Source of the DNA: Hallella bergensis DSM 17361
GTDB taxonomy: Bacteria; Bacteroidota; Bacteroidia; Bacteroidales; Bacteroidaceae
Direction: 5' to 3'
NCBI RefSeq assembly: GCF_000160535.1
Contig: NZ_GG704780.1
Span: 845,393 to 881,741 of the forward strand
Length of the DNA: 36,349 nt
Notes under the pieces: generated by a model
Databases searched by the model: none
What the model was told of the DNA's origin: nothing
Seen by the model: only the letters and a program-made list of their open reading frames with translations
Program-made: the position numbers and the translations under genes
Shown: positions 24,976-34,427 of the stretch, one piece after another
Position numbering within the stretch: position 1 is the stretch's first letter
Layout: each line of letters begins with the position of its first letter

Positions 24976-27075
24976 TTAAAAATGTATTTTGACAACTCCC
25001 CCTGCCATGATCCAAAGACCCGGCTGGCGCACCCCACCGAGATCGTAGTAGCGATGTCCGGTGATGTTGTCGGCCTTGACATAGAGTTGCCATCCGGGTT
25101 CGTCCCATGCGAGTTTTCCATCGAGTTTGGCATAGGGATGGTAACCGTTCATGCGTTGTTGCCAACGCAGGGACCACGAAGCCCACAGCCGCGACACAAT
25201 GGGGTGAGAGAGTTCGGCCACGAACTTGTGGCGCAGGTACTCCAAGGCGTAGAGCGACTTATATATGGGCTGGTCGGTTTCGTGCTTTTGGTGGATATAG
25301 GCATAGCCCACCTTGAGCAACACGGGGACGCGCCCTGATGATGAACGCTGCATTCCGAAATTTGGATTCACCAGCTCGGATAGGTTGAGCGTTCCTTCCA
25401 CATTGAATCCCATGTTGTCCAACTTGCCGATGTTCATGGCATGATATTGGGTGGAAGTCTCCGTTTCGTACACCCAGTCGATCATGTTCGTACCATTGCT
25501 GTAGAACGCACCAGCCACAGCCTCCAGTCCGCGGGTGCGGAAACGGGCGCCGGCCTTGAACGCCGAGTTACGTTCGGGTTTCAGGTTCAGGTCGCCCTGC
25601 TGTGCCTTGTTCGACGTGTAGAGGTCGGTATAGGTCGGCACCCGCAGTGCCTTGTTCCAGCTGACATGCAATTTCCAGTGGCTGTTGGGACGGTAGCCGA
25701 GGTCGATGCCCGGATAGAACCGGAAGTCCTGATCGAGTCCGGTGTTGCGGTTGGCCAAGATTCCGGCCGACAATGTGATGCCACCTATGATTACATTGTG
25801 CTCGGCAAAGAGGCTCGTGTTGGTGCGCTTTCCCTCCTTCGAATAGGTGCGTTCGGTGCCGTGGATGTGCTTTTGGTCTTCCTCGGCCAGCATGTCGCCG
25901 TAGGCTGTGGAGAGAATGCGCTCTTTGCGAATGTCGGCTCCCAGAGCCGTCTTGCCGCCCACCCAACCGAAACTCATGTTGAGCGATGCGCCGTAGACAT
26001 CTGTGCGGTGGTAGTTCTCGCCAGCTTTGGCCCCTGTGGCTCCCTTGATGAGCTGAAAGTGGTCATAGTCGCGATGACCGTAGATCATCGGGCGAAGCTC
26101 CAATTGCGACACGTGCCGGCTGCCGTGCGCCTCCAAAGGCTTGATCGTGGCACCTACCGAACCGATATACCGCCGCGTTTCCTCATACTGGTTGGGAAAC
26201 TTGGCCGAATAGAACGTGTTGGCGCCAAAGTCCTGCGAGGTGATGCCGGCCTGCCAATCGAAGTCGACACCGCTTGCCGACAGGGTGCCCTGGTAGAACG
26301 CGCGCCGCTTGCGGAAGTCGGCATTGTCGGTTCCCCCGTCACTCTGCACATAGCCGGCTGACAGCTGGTGTCGTGACGTCAGGGTCATGGCCTTGTTGCC
26401 CAATCGTCCCGAGGCTACGGCCACATCGCCGCCAAAGGTTCCGAAAGAGCCGCCCTCGCCGGCCGCCTGCACACTCCGCGTGTGGTCGGTGCGTGTCACG
26501 ATGTTGATCGCGCCACTGAAAGCCGCCGACCCCAACAGTCTGGCCGAGGCACCTTCGAGCACCTCAACGCGTTCTACATCGAGCAAGGAAACGGGAAAAT
26601 CGGCCGCGGTATGACCGGTTTGCGGGCTTGACAGCGGAACGCCATTCAGGAGAATGGCAATCTGGTCGAACGTGCCGCCGTTGATCGAAATGTCCGTCTG
26701 CACACCAAATCCACCGCGCTGACGGACATCTACGCCTGTGGATAGTTTAAGGATGTCGTTGATGGTCTGCGCCCCGGCACGTTGGATGTCGTCGCGCGAG
26801 ATAATCCCGACGATTCTGGCCGACTGCGATGCAGTCAGCGGCGCTCTCGAGCCCATAACTTGGACTTCATCAATGCGCTGTTCTTCAAAGCGGATGGAAT
26901 CGCTTGCAGCCTTCGGACGGGCGGAAATGCCGTCAGCCTTGGCATGCGAAAGCGTAGCCACACTCAACACGCCGATGAGCACTTCTTTGCCCAATGCGGC
27001 AAAGAGACTGTAACTCTTGCGGTTGAATTGTTTGAAGACGAGCGCGGAGCGCTTGTTATACAATTGTTTTTTCAT
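24976..27075 (-). CDS. TonB-dependent receptor, BtuB-like
   Basis: A 699-residue outer-membrane active transporter. I prefer the start MKKQLYNKRSALVFKQFNRK at 27075. It gives an extended basic signal peptide (cleavage near SHAKA|DG, residue ~47), while the longer frame to 27201 adds residues with no signal-like pattern. The plug runs from about 68 to 195 (IDEVQVMGSRAPLTASQSA, GAQTINDILKLSTGVDVRQR, ISINGGTFDQIAILLNGVPL, VERVEVLEGASARLLGSAAF). The barrel ends WIMAGGVVKIHF with a terminal Phe. Size and plug resemble BtuB/FepA-type receptors; vitamin B12 is one possible substrate, but no cobalamin riboswitch is seen upstream. Transcribed alone. Confidence 0.85.
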   Translation of the reverse strand: MKKQLYNKRSALVFKQFNRKSYSLFAALGKEVLIGVLSVATLSHAKADGISARPKAASDSIRFEEQRIDEVQVMGSRAPLTASQSARIVGIISRDDIQRAGAQTINDILKLSTGVDVRQRGGFGVQTDISINGGTFDQIAILLNGVPLSSPQTGHTAADFPVSLLDVERVEVLEGASARLLGSAAFSGAINIVTRTDHTRSVQAAGEGGSFGTFGGDVAVASGRLGNKAMTLTSRHQLSAGYVQSDGGTDNADFRKRRAFYQGTLSASGVDFDWQAGITSQDFGANTFYSAKFPNQYEETRRYIGSVGATIKPLEAHGSRHVSQLELRPMIYGHRDYDHFQLIKGATGAKAGENYHRTDVYGASLNMSFGWVGGKTALGADIRKERILSTAYGDMLAEEDQKHIHGTERTYSKEGKRTNTSLFAEHNVIIGGITLSAGILANRNTGLDQDFRFYPGIDLGYRPNSHWKLHVSWNKALRVPTYTDLYTSNKAQQGDLNLKPERNSAFKAGARFRTRGLEAVAGAFYSNGTNMIDWVYETETSTQYHAMNIGKLDNMGFNVEGTLNLSELVNPNFGMQRSSSGRVPVLLKVGYAYIHQKHETDQPIYKSLYALEYLRHKFVAELSHPIVSRLWASWSLRWQQRMNGYHPYAKLDGKLAWDEPGWQLYVKADNITGHRYYDLGGVRQPGLWIMAGGVVKIHF

Positions 27076-27084
27076 AAAGCATTG

Positions 27085-27092
27085 CAAAGGTA
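27085..27092 (-). promoter_or_regulatory. Possible -7 box immediately upstream of BtuB-like start
   Basis: The minus strand again reads TACCTTTG. It ends only 9 bases before the ATG at 27075, so transcription would start about 3-6 bases from the ATG, giving a near-leaderless mRNA. No good -33 element is seen at the right spacing, so it may be coincidental. Confidence 0.35.
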
Positions 27093-27233
27093 ATGCTTTT
27101 TCTGTTGATTGGTAGCTGCCGGAACCTGAAAATACCGCAATTCCACTGTCATTTTCCTTTGCTGACACCCATCGGTATATCCACGTGATTGCGGGGGGCA
27201 CGCGGATTATTGGTGGATGGTCGGGGGGTATTC

Positions 27234-27266
27234 AAAAAGGTGTGCCGGAATTTTCCCGACACACCT
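27234..27266 (-). terminator. Terminator of the Oar/BACON operon
   Basis: AGGTGTGCCGGAA (27238-27250) pairs with TTCCCGACACACCT (27253-27266). On the minus strand the stem is followed by five T residues. It lies 40 bases after the stop codon of the BACON/OB-fold lipoprotein gene. Confidence 0.85.
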
Positions 27267-27305
27267 CTATGATTGTGTTTTCAAACGAAAGATTACGCTG
27301 AACGC

Positions 27306-28820
27306 CTATGGTTTCTTGTGACTCACATAGAAACTATTGACGAGTTGTGGCTTGCTGTTGAAAGAACTCTTGGCTCCAATGATCGTGAGTTGATCACCCA
27401 CTTCCAGGCCTACCGCCTTGACGAGTCCCTTGCGGGCATCACCCTTGGCACCATAACCGGAATAAACGCCATAGACAACCATCTTGCCGGTTTCGTCCTT
27501 CAAAACCATGTTGCCATAGTCGGGGTTGGTTATCTTTTCTACCGTACCTGTCACCTTGAAAAACTTTGTCTTATCATCGGCCATGGCCAGCAACTCGGCC
27601 AGAGTCGCCGTGCCCACCGAATTGACCGACTCGATGACGCCAGCCACCATTTGTGCATTGCCCTTGTAGGCACCGCGCTTGCCAACCACAGTCACAATGT
27701 CGCCTTCTTTCACTTTCTTGGCAGCCACGTCAGCCAACTTGTAGGCATAAGTCTCGCCGGAGAAATCCTTGATATAGAGATTGCCCTTGGCCGCATCAAC
27801 AATCTTGGAGACGCTACCCGTCAGGCGGTACTGTGTGTTTCCAACCTCAGCGGCGAGGAACTCAGCCACCGTAGCCTTCACAATGGCACCGGCCTGCATA
27901 ACCGTAGTCTGAGAAGAATAGTCTTTCTTGCCGTCTGTGGTGTGGAAGGTAAGGGTTGTCGAACGGTCACCGCCGTCATTGGCCATGGCCCTGAACTTCA
28001 CAACCGTGTTTGTTCCGGCCGACTGAATCGAGGAGATGGACAGCCACGACTTGGCGTCCTCGGGGATATCTACAGACACGCCCTGACCTTTGCAGGTGAG
28101 GTGGGCCACAAACTCTCCGCCTTCAATCGGCAGCTTCGCATTTTCCACGGAGTCCACCTTGATGAGCGACTTGTTGATCTTGACTACCGTCACATCCACC
28201 AATTCCACGGTCGAGCCGAAGGTCTTCTTGGGTCCGGACACGGTCACCTCGTCGCCTACTTCGAGTCCCAAGCTTGCAAAGTTTTTCTTCGCACTCTTGG
28301 CATCAAGCGTACCATAAATTAAAATAGTACCCGTTTCGTCGGTGAGATTCCAGTTACCATACACAGTATTAGTAATGGACGACACTGTACCTGTTACCAT
28401 GTACGACTTGCTGTCGGGACCGGCAATCACCTGCGCACAGGTGGCGGGAGAAACCTTGGCTACGCCCTGAATCACATTGATGCGCTGGGTCTCGCCGTTG
28501 CAGGTAAGCAGCAGCTCAGCCTGACGACCGTCGAGGGTCTTCGGCGCAGTGAGTTTCACCTCTGTTGCGCCGGCCGTACCGAGTGTGTCGGATATTTCCA
28601 ACCACTTCACGGAGTCCTTCTTGGTCATTACTTTCTTCAGCTTCCAATCGCCTTGGGCCGTCACCGTGAACGTGTTGGCTCCACCCTCAAGAGGCAGCGA
28701 GATGTAGGAGGAGGACACCTGAACACTGCCGAGCTGGGTGATTTTATCATCGTCATCGCAGCTCACGACAAACAGTGCAAGCGCTGCGACAAACGCCGGG
28801 ATGATATTCTTGATTTTCAT
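27306..28820 (-). CDS. BACON/OB-fold repeat lipoprotein
   Basis: A 504-residue surface lipoprotein candidate. The signal peptide has lipobox FVVSC (Cys21) and the mature end begins CDDDDK, an acidic run like the Bacteroidota lipoprotein surface-export signal. Two BACON-like beta-sandwiches (about 35-118, WLEISDT; about 228-315, WLSISS) alternate with three OB-fold-like units (about 130-225, 318-400 and 405-500), each reading roughly YxVTGxVxxIxxxxYGNxxLxDExG..VYG then LEVGDxVTVxGxK. OB-fold units of this type occur in secreted DUF5689 or YhcR-like proteins, often of unknown ligand. It follows the Oar-like receptor by 17 bp and ends at a clear terminator. Confidence 0.85.
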   Translation of the reverse strand: MKIKNIIPAFVAALALFVVSCDDDDKITQLGSVQVSSSYISLPLEGGANTFTVTAQGDWKLKKVMTKKDSVKWLEISDTLGTAGATEVKLTAPKTLDGRQAELLLTCNGETQRINVIQGVAKVSPATCAQVIAGPDSKSYMVTGTVSSITNTVYGNWNLTDETGTILIYGTLDAKSAKKNFASLGLEVGDEVTVSGPKKTFGSTVELVDVTVVKINKSLIKVDSVENAKLPIEGGEFVAHLTCKGQGVSVDIPEDAKSWLSISSIQSAGTNTVVKFRAMANDGGDRSTTLTFHTTDGKKDYSSQTTVMQAGAIVKATVAEFLAAEVGNTQYRLTGSVSKIVDAAKGNLYIKDFSGETYAYKLADVAAKKVKEGDIVTVVGKRGAYKGNAQMVAGVIESVNSVGTATLAELLAMADDKTKFFKVTGTVEKITNPDYGNMVLKDETGKMVVYGVYSGYGAKGDARKGLVKAVGLEVGDQLTIIGAKSSFNSKPQLVNSFYVSHKKP

Positions 28821-28837
28821 ATTGTCTTGACATTAAA

Positions 28838-31800
28838 TTAGTTGAACATATACTTGATGCCAATGGATGCATACCAGCACTGGCCAAGCGAATGATTGGG
28901 CACGAAAGTCTTCGTGTTGCCGTTGATGGATTTCGGAGTGGAGAAGGTGGCATAGCCCTCTGCGTCAACACCCTCATACTTCAGGATGCGCGGATCGGTA
29001 CCAATCTCGGGGTTGAGATATTTCGCCACACCCCAGCTGGAGTTGAAGAGGTTCATCAAGTTCTTGACATCCATGCTGAGCTGCAGGGCATGCTTGGTCT
29101 TGCCCACATTGACCTTGAAGTCGTGCTTGTAGCTGAAGTCGATGCGATGCACCCAAGGAGAATACAGGCTGTAGGCCTCAGCGTATTCGCCCTGATGATT
29201 CTTCAGATAGTCGTTGTTGTGCACATAGTCCATGAAGCGGGTCTTGTCATCTTCTGAAACAAAGCGGAACTGATTGTCTTCCACCTGCTTGTCGGTCGGT
29301 ATATAGAGCGCGTCGTAGTTGTATCCGTCGCTGTTCATATCGTTGACGGTCATGTAGGAGTAATTGTAACCGCCGCGCCAAGCCTCATAGATCAGGCTGT
29401 AGTGGTTACCGCTCTTGTCATGCGTGGTCAGTGAACCGATGAAACGGTCGGGCGTTACATACTGCGAGTTGTGCAGCTTGATGTTGTTCGGTCCCTCAAC
29501 TGTAGGCACATAGGTGAAGGCCGACTCGGCGTTGGAGCCCGGCATGCCTGTCACCTCCTTGTTCACCGTGTGGGTGTAGGCTGCCGACATGCTGAGCCAG
29601 TCGGTAGGACGAGCGTTCAGCTCGATGTTGGCAGACCATCCGTAGCCGCGGCTGGTGTTCTCCAGCACAAAGGCCCTGGTGTTGGTGCGGAAGCCGGCAG
29701 GATAAAGCGGGCGGTTGTCCACACCGTTGAAACGGGCAAATCCACCCACATTGGGGATGCTCCAGTCGGAGATTGACACCCCGTTGATGGTCTTGTTGAA
29801 GATTCCTTCCACCGAAACAGAGAAGGGGAAGGACACGGGAATGGCATAGTCCACGGCCACAGAGGTCTTCCACACCTGCGGCATCTTGAACTTGGAGTCC
29901 ACGGCGGCAATGGCCGAGGGCAGACTGCCCTCATCGGGAGTAATGGTCATGGGATAGCCCAACGAGGCGAGGCGGTCGAGCAAAGCGCCTGTCGTGGCAT
30001 GGCCGTTGGCGTCGGTAACGAGGCCGCCGGCAAATTGCTTCATGTCCACAAAGCGGCTACCGTCCTCGCCCGTCGTGTAAGCGCCGGTATAGAATGGGAG
30101 AAGCTCTTTTTTCTTCTTGCCATCATATATTCTGGTTCTTCCGCTGATTTGTGCCTGGTATTGCACCATACCGCCATTGGTCGGCATGTTGGTGAAGAAC
30201 ACCAAGGGGAGGTTTCCGGCAAAGAGCCCCATGCCGCCACGCACCTTCAGGCTCTTGTCACCAAGCACGTCCCAGGTGAATCCCACACGCGGAGAGAAAA
30301 TGAGGTTGGCCGAAGGCCACTTGCCGGTGTCGATGTGACGACCGTCATAGTCCAGCTCATAAATCTTGTTGTTGGTCATCAGGTCGCTGTTGTTGAAGAA
30401 CAAACCATCGAGGCGGAGACCATAGGTGAGCTTGAAATTGCGATTAATCGACCACTCATCCTGAGCGTAAGCTCCAATTTTATTGGTGGTTACGCGTGCG
30501 GCAGGGCTGCTCTCGCCGTTGTAACCGTAGGTCAGGTTGACAATCTCGGGAGCTGCGCCATTGAGGAAATCGTCTAAAGAGGTGTAACGGTAATAACCCG
30601 TTCCGTTGCGCATATACTGGTTGTCGGCTGTCTTATACTCATAGGCAACGCCGCCGATGAGTTTATGATTGCCCTTATACCAGGTCAGCTCGTCCTTCAC
30701 GTTCCAAACCTTGTTGTGCACGGCATTGTGCCATGTGAAAAGCTCGTAGCCCAATGTCATGTAGGCCTGGTTGTCCTTGAGGATGTCGATAAAGGGGAAC
30801 TCGCCGGAATTGGAAGCACGCTCGTCGTTGAGCACCGAATAGGTGGCCAGGAACTGATTGGACAATTCGGCGCTAAGACGACTGTTCAGGTCGACAGAGA
30901 ACGAATGTACAAGGTTGTCCATGGCATACATGGAATTGGCAAAGGCCATGGAATACTGCGAAAGACGCGCGCCCGACATACGGGTGCCGCCGTCCATGGA
31001 CGACCTGTTGGGCGGGAACCAGGTGCGGTTCTTGGTGTAGTTGTAGCGCAGGGCCAGGTGGTGCATCGTACTGATATTCCAGTCCATGCGTGCCAAAAAC
31101 TTATAGTTGCTCTTGTCAGCGGGGAAACTCGAGTAGGAACCCGTGTCGTATCCGTACTTCGATTTCACAAAGTCAGACACCTTCTTCATATCGTCGATGG
31201 TGGTGCGTGAAAGATAGTTCGTCTCATCGGCCACGCCGTCCTCTGAGGCACGCCAGCGGTTCACCACCGATGGGATCTTCTGCATCTCCCCGTTGACAAA
31301 GAGGAACAGCTTGTTTTTCAAAATCGGGCCGCCAAGAGTGAAACCATATGTGGTGGTCTGGTCCTTCTCGCGCGCACCGGGAATCTGCACGCGCTCTATG
31401 GCATCACCGCGCAGGTTCTCATTCTCGTGATAAATGTAGGCACTACCCTTGAATGTGTTGGTACCCGACTTCGTAATAGCATTCACACCGCCGCCGATGA
31501 AGTTGGTCTGGCGCACGTCATAGGGAGCCACCACCACCTGCAACTCCTCGATGGCATCGAGAGAGATGGGGTTACCGCCACCGGGCAGCTTCTCGCTCAA
31601 ACCGAAGTTATTGTTGAAGTTGGCACCGTCAACGGTGAAGTTGGCCGTTCGACCGTCTACACCGGCAAAGCTCATGCCGTTGCCGCCGTAAGGCGACAGG
31701 CGGGTCACGTCGGTAATGCTGCGGTTCACAGTGGGAAGGTTCACAATCTGCTGGTTGGAGATGTTAGTCGAAGCACCGGTTTTCTCGGTGGTGAACTTCG

Positions 31801-32170
31801 TGGCTTTGGCAGCCACCACGACCTCGCCCAACTGCTGAGCATCTTCCGAAAGAGAAGTGTTCAGGTTATAAGTTTCGGCCAGCTGCAACGTGATGTCTTT
31901 CATCACCTTGGTCTCATAACCAATATAGGAAATCTTCACTTCGTAGGGTCCGCCGACACGCATACCGTTGATGGCAAACATACCCTTCGCGTTGGAGACT
32001 GTGGTGTAACGTGTGCCGGAGGGCGTGTGCACGGCCTCGATGGTCGCACCGATCACGCTTTCTCCGTCTGCAGTTACTTTTCCGCTAATACCGGATGTTG
32101 TGATCTGAGCCATGGATGATGCTGTGAACATCATGATCATAGCCACCAGAAAGAATAATCTTTTCTGCAT
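28838..32170 (-). CDS. Oar-like TonB-dependent outer-membrane protein
   Basis: A 1110-residue receptor of the Oar/CarboxypepD-regulatory class. Signal peptide about 1-21 (SSMA|QI); a carboxypeptidase-regulatory-like domain at about 27-110 (GISGKVTADGESVIGATIEA, VKISYIGYETK); a plug at about 115-240 (LGEVVVAAKATKF, PTVNRSITDVTRLSPYGG, GGGVNAITKSGTNTFKGS), then a large barrel to IGIKYMFN. The terminal FN resembles the barrel signal, although Asn follows Phe. Oar-type proteins in this phylum are associated with uptake or with protein-substrate export. No SusD partner is present; the partner is the downstream lipoprotein, 17 bp away. A TAATTTTG box lies 62 bases upstream. Confidence 0.88.
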   Translation of the reverse strand: MQKRLFFLVAMIMMFTASSMAQITTSGISGKVTADGESVIGATIEAVHTPSGTRYTTVSNAKGMFAINGMRVGGPYEVKISYIGYETKVMKDITLQLAETYNLNTSLSEDAQQLGEVVVAAKATKFTTEKTGASTNISNQQIVNLPTVNRSITDVTRLSPYGGNGMSFAGVDGRTANFTVDGANFNNNFGLSEKLPGGGNPISLDAIEELQVVVAPYDVRQTNFIGGGVNAITKSGTNTFKGSAYIYHENENLRGDAIERVQIPGAREKDQTTTYGFTLGGPILKNKLFLFVNGEMQKIPSVVNRWRASEDGVADETNYLSRTTIDDMKKVSDFVKSKYGYDTGSYSSFPADKSNYKFLARMDWNISTMHHLALRYNYTKNRTWFPPNRSSMDGGTRMSGARLSQYSMAFANSMYAMDNLVHSFSVDLNSRLSAELSNQFLATYSVLNDERASNSGEFPFIDILKDNQAYMTLGYELFTWHNAVHNKVWNVKDELTWYKGNHKLIGGVAYEYKTADNQYMRNGTGYYRYTSLDDFLNGAAPEIVNLTYGYNGESSPAARVTTNKIGAYAQDEWSINRNFKLTYGLRLDGLFFNNSDLMTNNKIYELDYDGRHIDTGKWPSANLIFSPRVGFTWDVLGDKSLKVRGGMGLFAGNLPLVFFTNMPTNGGMVQYQAQISGRTRIYDGKKKKELLPFYTGAYTTGEDGSRFVDMKQFAGGLVTDANGHATTGALLDRLASLGYPMTITPDEGSLPSAIAAVDSKFKMPQVWKTSVAVDYAIPVSFPFSVSVEGIFNKTINGVSISDWSIPNVGGFARFNGVDNRPLYPAGFRTNTRAFVLENTSRGYGWSANIELNARPTDWLSMSAAYTHTVNKEVTGMPGSNAESAFTYVPTVEGPNNIKLHNSQYVTPDRFIGSLTTHDKSGNHYSLIYEAWRGGYNYSYMTVNDMNSDGYNYDALYIPTDKQVEDNQFRFVSEDDKTRFMDYVHNNDYLKNHQGEYAEAYSLYSPWVHRIDFSYKHDFKVNVGKTKHALQLSMDVKNLMNLFNSSWGVAKYLNPEIGTDPRILKYEGVDAEGYATFSTPKSINGNTKTFVPNHSLGQCWYASIGIKYMFN

Positions 32171-32231
32171 GAGATGAATTAAAATTAAATTAAAAAAATG
32201 GGAATTGCTCCCCGTTTATTCCTTACAAATG

Positions 32232-32239
32232 CAAAATTA
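32232..32239 (-). promoter_or_regulatory. -7 box of the Oar-like operon
   Basis: The minus strand reads TAATTTTG, matching TAnnTTTG, 62 bases before the ATG at 32170. No clear -33 TTG at 19-21 bases is visible. Confidence 0.45.
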
Positions 32240-32322
32240 AGTATAAAAAACAAGATAGATGTTACTAAAACGTTAAAATGTTGCATTTTCGGGAAAAATG
32301 GACCATGATTTTGAAATATGAG

Positions 32323-32673
32323 TTACATCTCAGCCACTCGACCCGGGAGCATCATATAACTACTGCTGCCCAAGTGGTCAGGATGATAGTAGAACTGCAT
32401 CCGCTCGTTTGTACCAGCTTCGCCAGCTCTCGTCTTGACCATCGCCCTTGCCTGTGCCGCCTCCGGCGTGTCGTCGTTACTGCTAAAGCCTTTGCCATTG
32501 AGATAGTCGGTATTGTCCTGACCATTGTATGGCAAATCGAATGTCTTGTAATTGTCCTTGATGGATTGCAACTGCTGATTGTACTTATCCTTGTAATTGA
32601 CAGTCACACCATCAGCCTCATTTCCTGCGTATGGGATTCTCCATGGGTCTGTCTTATTGTTTATGGGTAGCAA
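32323..32673 (-). pseudogene. Truncated RHS-repeat protein fragment
   Basis: A 116-residue frame that aligns almost end to end with the RHS part of the toxin gene at 33234-34643. Shared blocks include RIPYAGNEADGVTV, IKDNYKTFDLPYNGQDNTDY, PEAAQARAM and MQFYYHPDHLGSSSY. After SSSY the match decays (MMLPGRVAEM against ITNLDGEVSQ) and the frame stops, so the RHS core end and any toxin domain are lost. The first residues (MLPINNKT) are unrelated to the RHS repeat and the 5' part is missing too. It is probably a non-functional leftover of a cassette duplication. Confidence 0.8.
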
Positions 32674-32790
32674 CTATTTAACGTCATTTTATCCTGTTTA
32701 TTGCTTCGTGCTTTTAATACCCATATAAGGGTAATGATAAACAAGGGTGCGTTTTGACACACCAGCATTGCCCGTTACCCTTATATGGGG
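32657..32790. repeat. Conserved palindromic spacer, copy A
   Basis: Contains TCCTGTTTATTGCTT (from 32692), ACCCATATAAGGGT (32719-32732) and TTACCCTTATATGGGG (32775-32790). The last two are near-perfect inverted arms (15 of 16) and each is nearly self-palindromic. The 33 bases at 32692-32724 match 34758-34790 at 30 positions. The spacer lies between an immunity gene and the next RHS fragment. Confidence 0.8.
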
Positions 32791-32812
32791 TGTTATGGCA
32801 TAACGTTTTTTA

Positions 32813-33262
32813 TCAATACATAGGCAACTTTCCACTTTTTTTTATTATAGCATTAATCATATTTCTGAATTCTTCGTTTACTTCGTATATTTCATTCCGA
32901 TAGTATATATAAAACATTCCTAAATAAAATGTATCCAAGATTTGTTCGTTCAAATAGAATATAATTTTTGCACGAACATTTATTGAAGGGTGTATTTCAC
33001 TTGTTTTTTTAAGAGATTTTATGGTGTCGAAGAATTTGGAAATTTCCATATCTGACGCCACAATTATACTATCAAGCGAATGACTGACAAATCCCTTGTC
33101 AAAAAACTCTGGGGTAATATTAAAAATTGTTCTTAGGTCAGCTTGGGTGTAAACAATTTTGAGCTTGATATTACAAGCACTCAATGCATTAAAACCAAGT
33201 AACCATATACCAAAAACTATCAAACATTTAATACTATTTGTTATGTGTCTCATTATTATCAT
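32813..33262 (-). CDS. Putative lipoprotein immunity protein
   Basis: A 149-residue protein that I cannot place in a known family. A signal peptide with lipobox ALSAC (Cys30) predicts a periplasmic or outer-membrane lipoprotein. The mature part alternates helices and strands with many Lys/Ile, and ends NAIIKKSGKLPMY. It overlaps the end of the RHS/HExxH toxin gene by 29 bases, the usual position for an immunity gene. A start at Met4 is equally possible. If correct, neutralisation would happen in the cell envelope rather than the cytoplasm. Function is inferred from position only. Confidence 0.65.
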   Translation of the reverse strand: MIIMRHITNSIKCLIVFGIWLLGFNALSACNIKLKIVYTQADLRTIFNITPEFFDKGFVSHSLDSIIVASDMEISKFFDTIKSLKKTSEIHPSINVRAKIIFYLNEQILDTFYLGMFYIYYRNEIYEVNEEFRNMINAIIKKSGKLPMY

Positions 33263-34427
33263 TATTTGGATTTACGCTTTTAGACTTGGGTGCAGATATA
33301 ACTATTTCATCCATTATAAATGGATTCTTTGGCATTTTTCCATCTTTTGTTTCTGTCGTAGTTGGCGATTTAGTTATATATGGGACGCCTTTGTGGTCTG
33401 TACGTGTAACCTCTCCTGCACTGATTTCACCAAGTGCTAAAGCTGTTTTCTGTTCAGATCCTGTTATAACTCTCATTTCCTCTTTATCATCATAATCGGG
33501 ATCAAAAGTTTTAGAGTCTTGTGCATATTTATCAGGATTTTTGAGATATTGAAGTGTATGATCCGCTTCATGGTTTAATACAGTCGTAGGTGACATCTTT
33601 TTGTCAGAACTTGTAAGCACTCCCATATTAGGATCCCAATAAATAGTTTTTTTCGTCTTGCTGAAAGCAGAGGGTTCACCAACTCTTTCTGTAATATAAA
33701 TAATTGTAGAACTCTTATCTATCTGGGCTATGATGCCATCTGCGTTATGTTCATGTAAATACATAATAGCTGCACGAAATTTTTGTTTAAATGCCTCCGT
33801 TGTGCCTGATGCAAGTAGAAGTTTTCTTCCATCTGAATCAATGAACTTAATAGGGTTGTTTGCCGCATAGCAATAAGTACTAATATTTTGGTATTTCTCC
33901 TGCAATGGATCTGTGCTCATCCACAAACTCAACCGTGGGTCATAGTACCTTGCACCATAATAGTACATACCTGTTTCTTCGTCAAACTCCTTAGCATTGA
34001 GTTCTACTCTACGATTGGCTGCACTCGGCATAGAACAAGCAAGCTTCCCTCTGCCCTCGTTGGCACAATCGTTGAATCGATAAGGCGTGTTCCAAGTTTT
34101 GTTGCAGTTGGCTTTCCCTGCGGTCGCCGATTTCCGCGTAAGCTCCAATTCATCTATGAACACTTCGCCGAATGGCACATACTCGATGTGTTGCGACACT
34201 TCTCCGTCCAAGTTGGTAATGTAGCTACTGCTGCCCAAATGGTCGGGATGGTAGTAGAACTGCAACTTTTCGTAGTCATCATTCTCCTTGAAGTTACCGC
34301 TGACTGCCTTGGCTCCTGCCACGTTTGCAGCCATTGCCTTAACCTGTGCAGCCTCCGGTATGCCGTCGTTGCAGCAAAAGCCCTCGCCGTCCACGTAGTC
34401 GTTGTTGTTCTCACCATTGTAAGGCAC
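33234..34427 (-). CDS. RHS-repeat C-terminus with zincin-like (HExxH) toxin domain
   Basis: A polymorphic-toxin C-terminus. Residues 1-200 are RHS core: FYYHPDHLGSSSYITNLDGE (57-76), then FDEETGMYYYGARYYDPRLS (148-167) and NPIKFIDSDG marking the core end. Residues 201-397 form a distinct domain with TTVLNHEADHTLQY, an intact HExxH zinc site (His286-Glu287-His290), and EEMRVITGSEQKTA (from 316), which recalls NleD/peptidase-M91-type effectors. The only in-frame start is a GTG at 34427. The RHS frame stays open for another 72 codons up to 34643 (for example SYIGSQRIVSKLGNFASYGS) with no start codon. The gene is therefore 5'-truncated, an orphan cassette that may be silent until recombined with a full RHS gene. 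Confidence 0.8.
   Translation of the reverse strand: MPYNGENNNDYVDGEGFCCNDGIPEAAQVKAMAANVAGAKAVSGNFKENDDYEKLQFYYHPDHLGSSSYITNLDGEVSQHIEYVPFGEVFIDELELTRKSATAGKANCNKTWNTPYRFNDCANEGRGKLACSMPSAANRRVELNAKEFDEETGMYYYGARYYDPRLSLWMSTDPLQEKYQNISTYCYAANNPIKFIDSDGRKLLLASGTTEAFKQKFRAAIMYLHEHNADGIIAQIDKSSTIIYITERVGEPSAFSKTKKTIYWDPNMGVLTSSDKKMSPTTVLNHEADHTLQYLKNPDKYAQDSKTFDPDYDDKEEMRVITGSEQKTALALGEISAGEVTRTDHKGVPYITKSPTTTETKDGKMPKNPFIMDEIVISAPKSKSVNPNNDNNETHNK

Noticed and set aside
27076..27233. Cobalamin riboswitch upstream of the BtuB-like gene
   Set aside because: No B12-box or the expected conserved core was found on the minus strand, only a CCACTG-like hexamer by chance and the preceding gene's terminator.
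27273..28322. Open frame (349 codons) antisense to the BACON/OB lipoprotein gene
   Set aside because: The minus-strand gene has a signal peptide, repeats and a terminator. The plus-strand frame crosses that terminator and has none of these.
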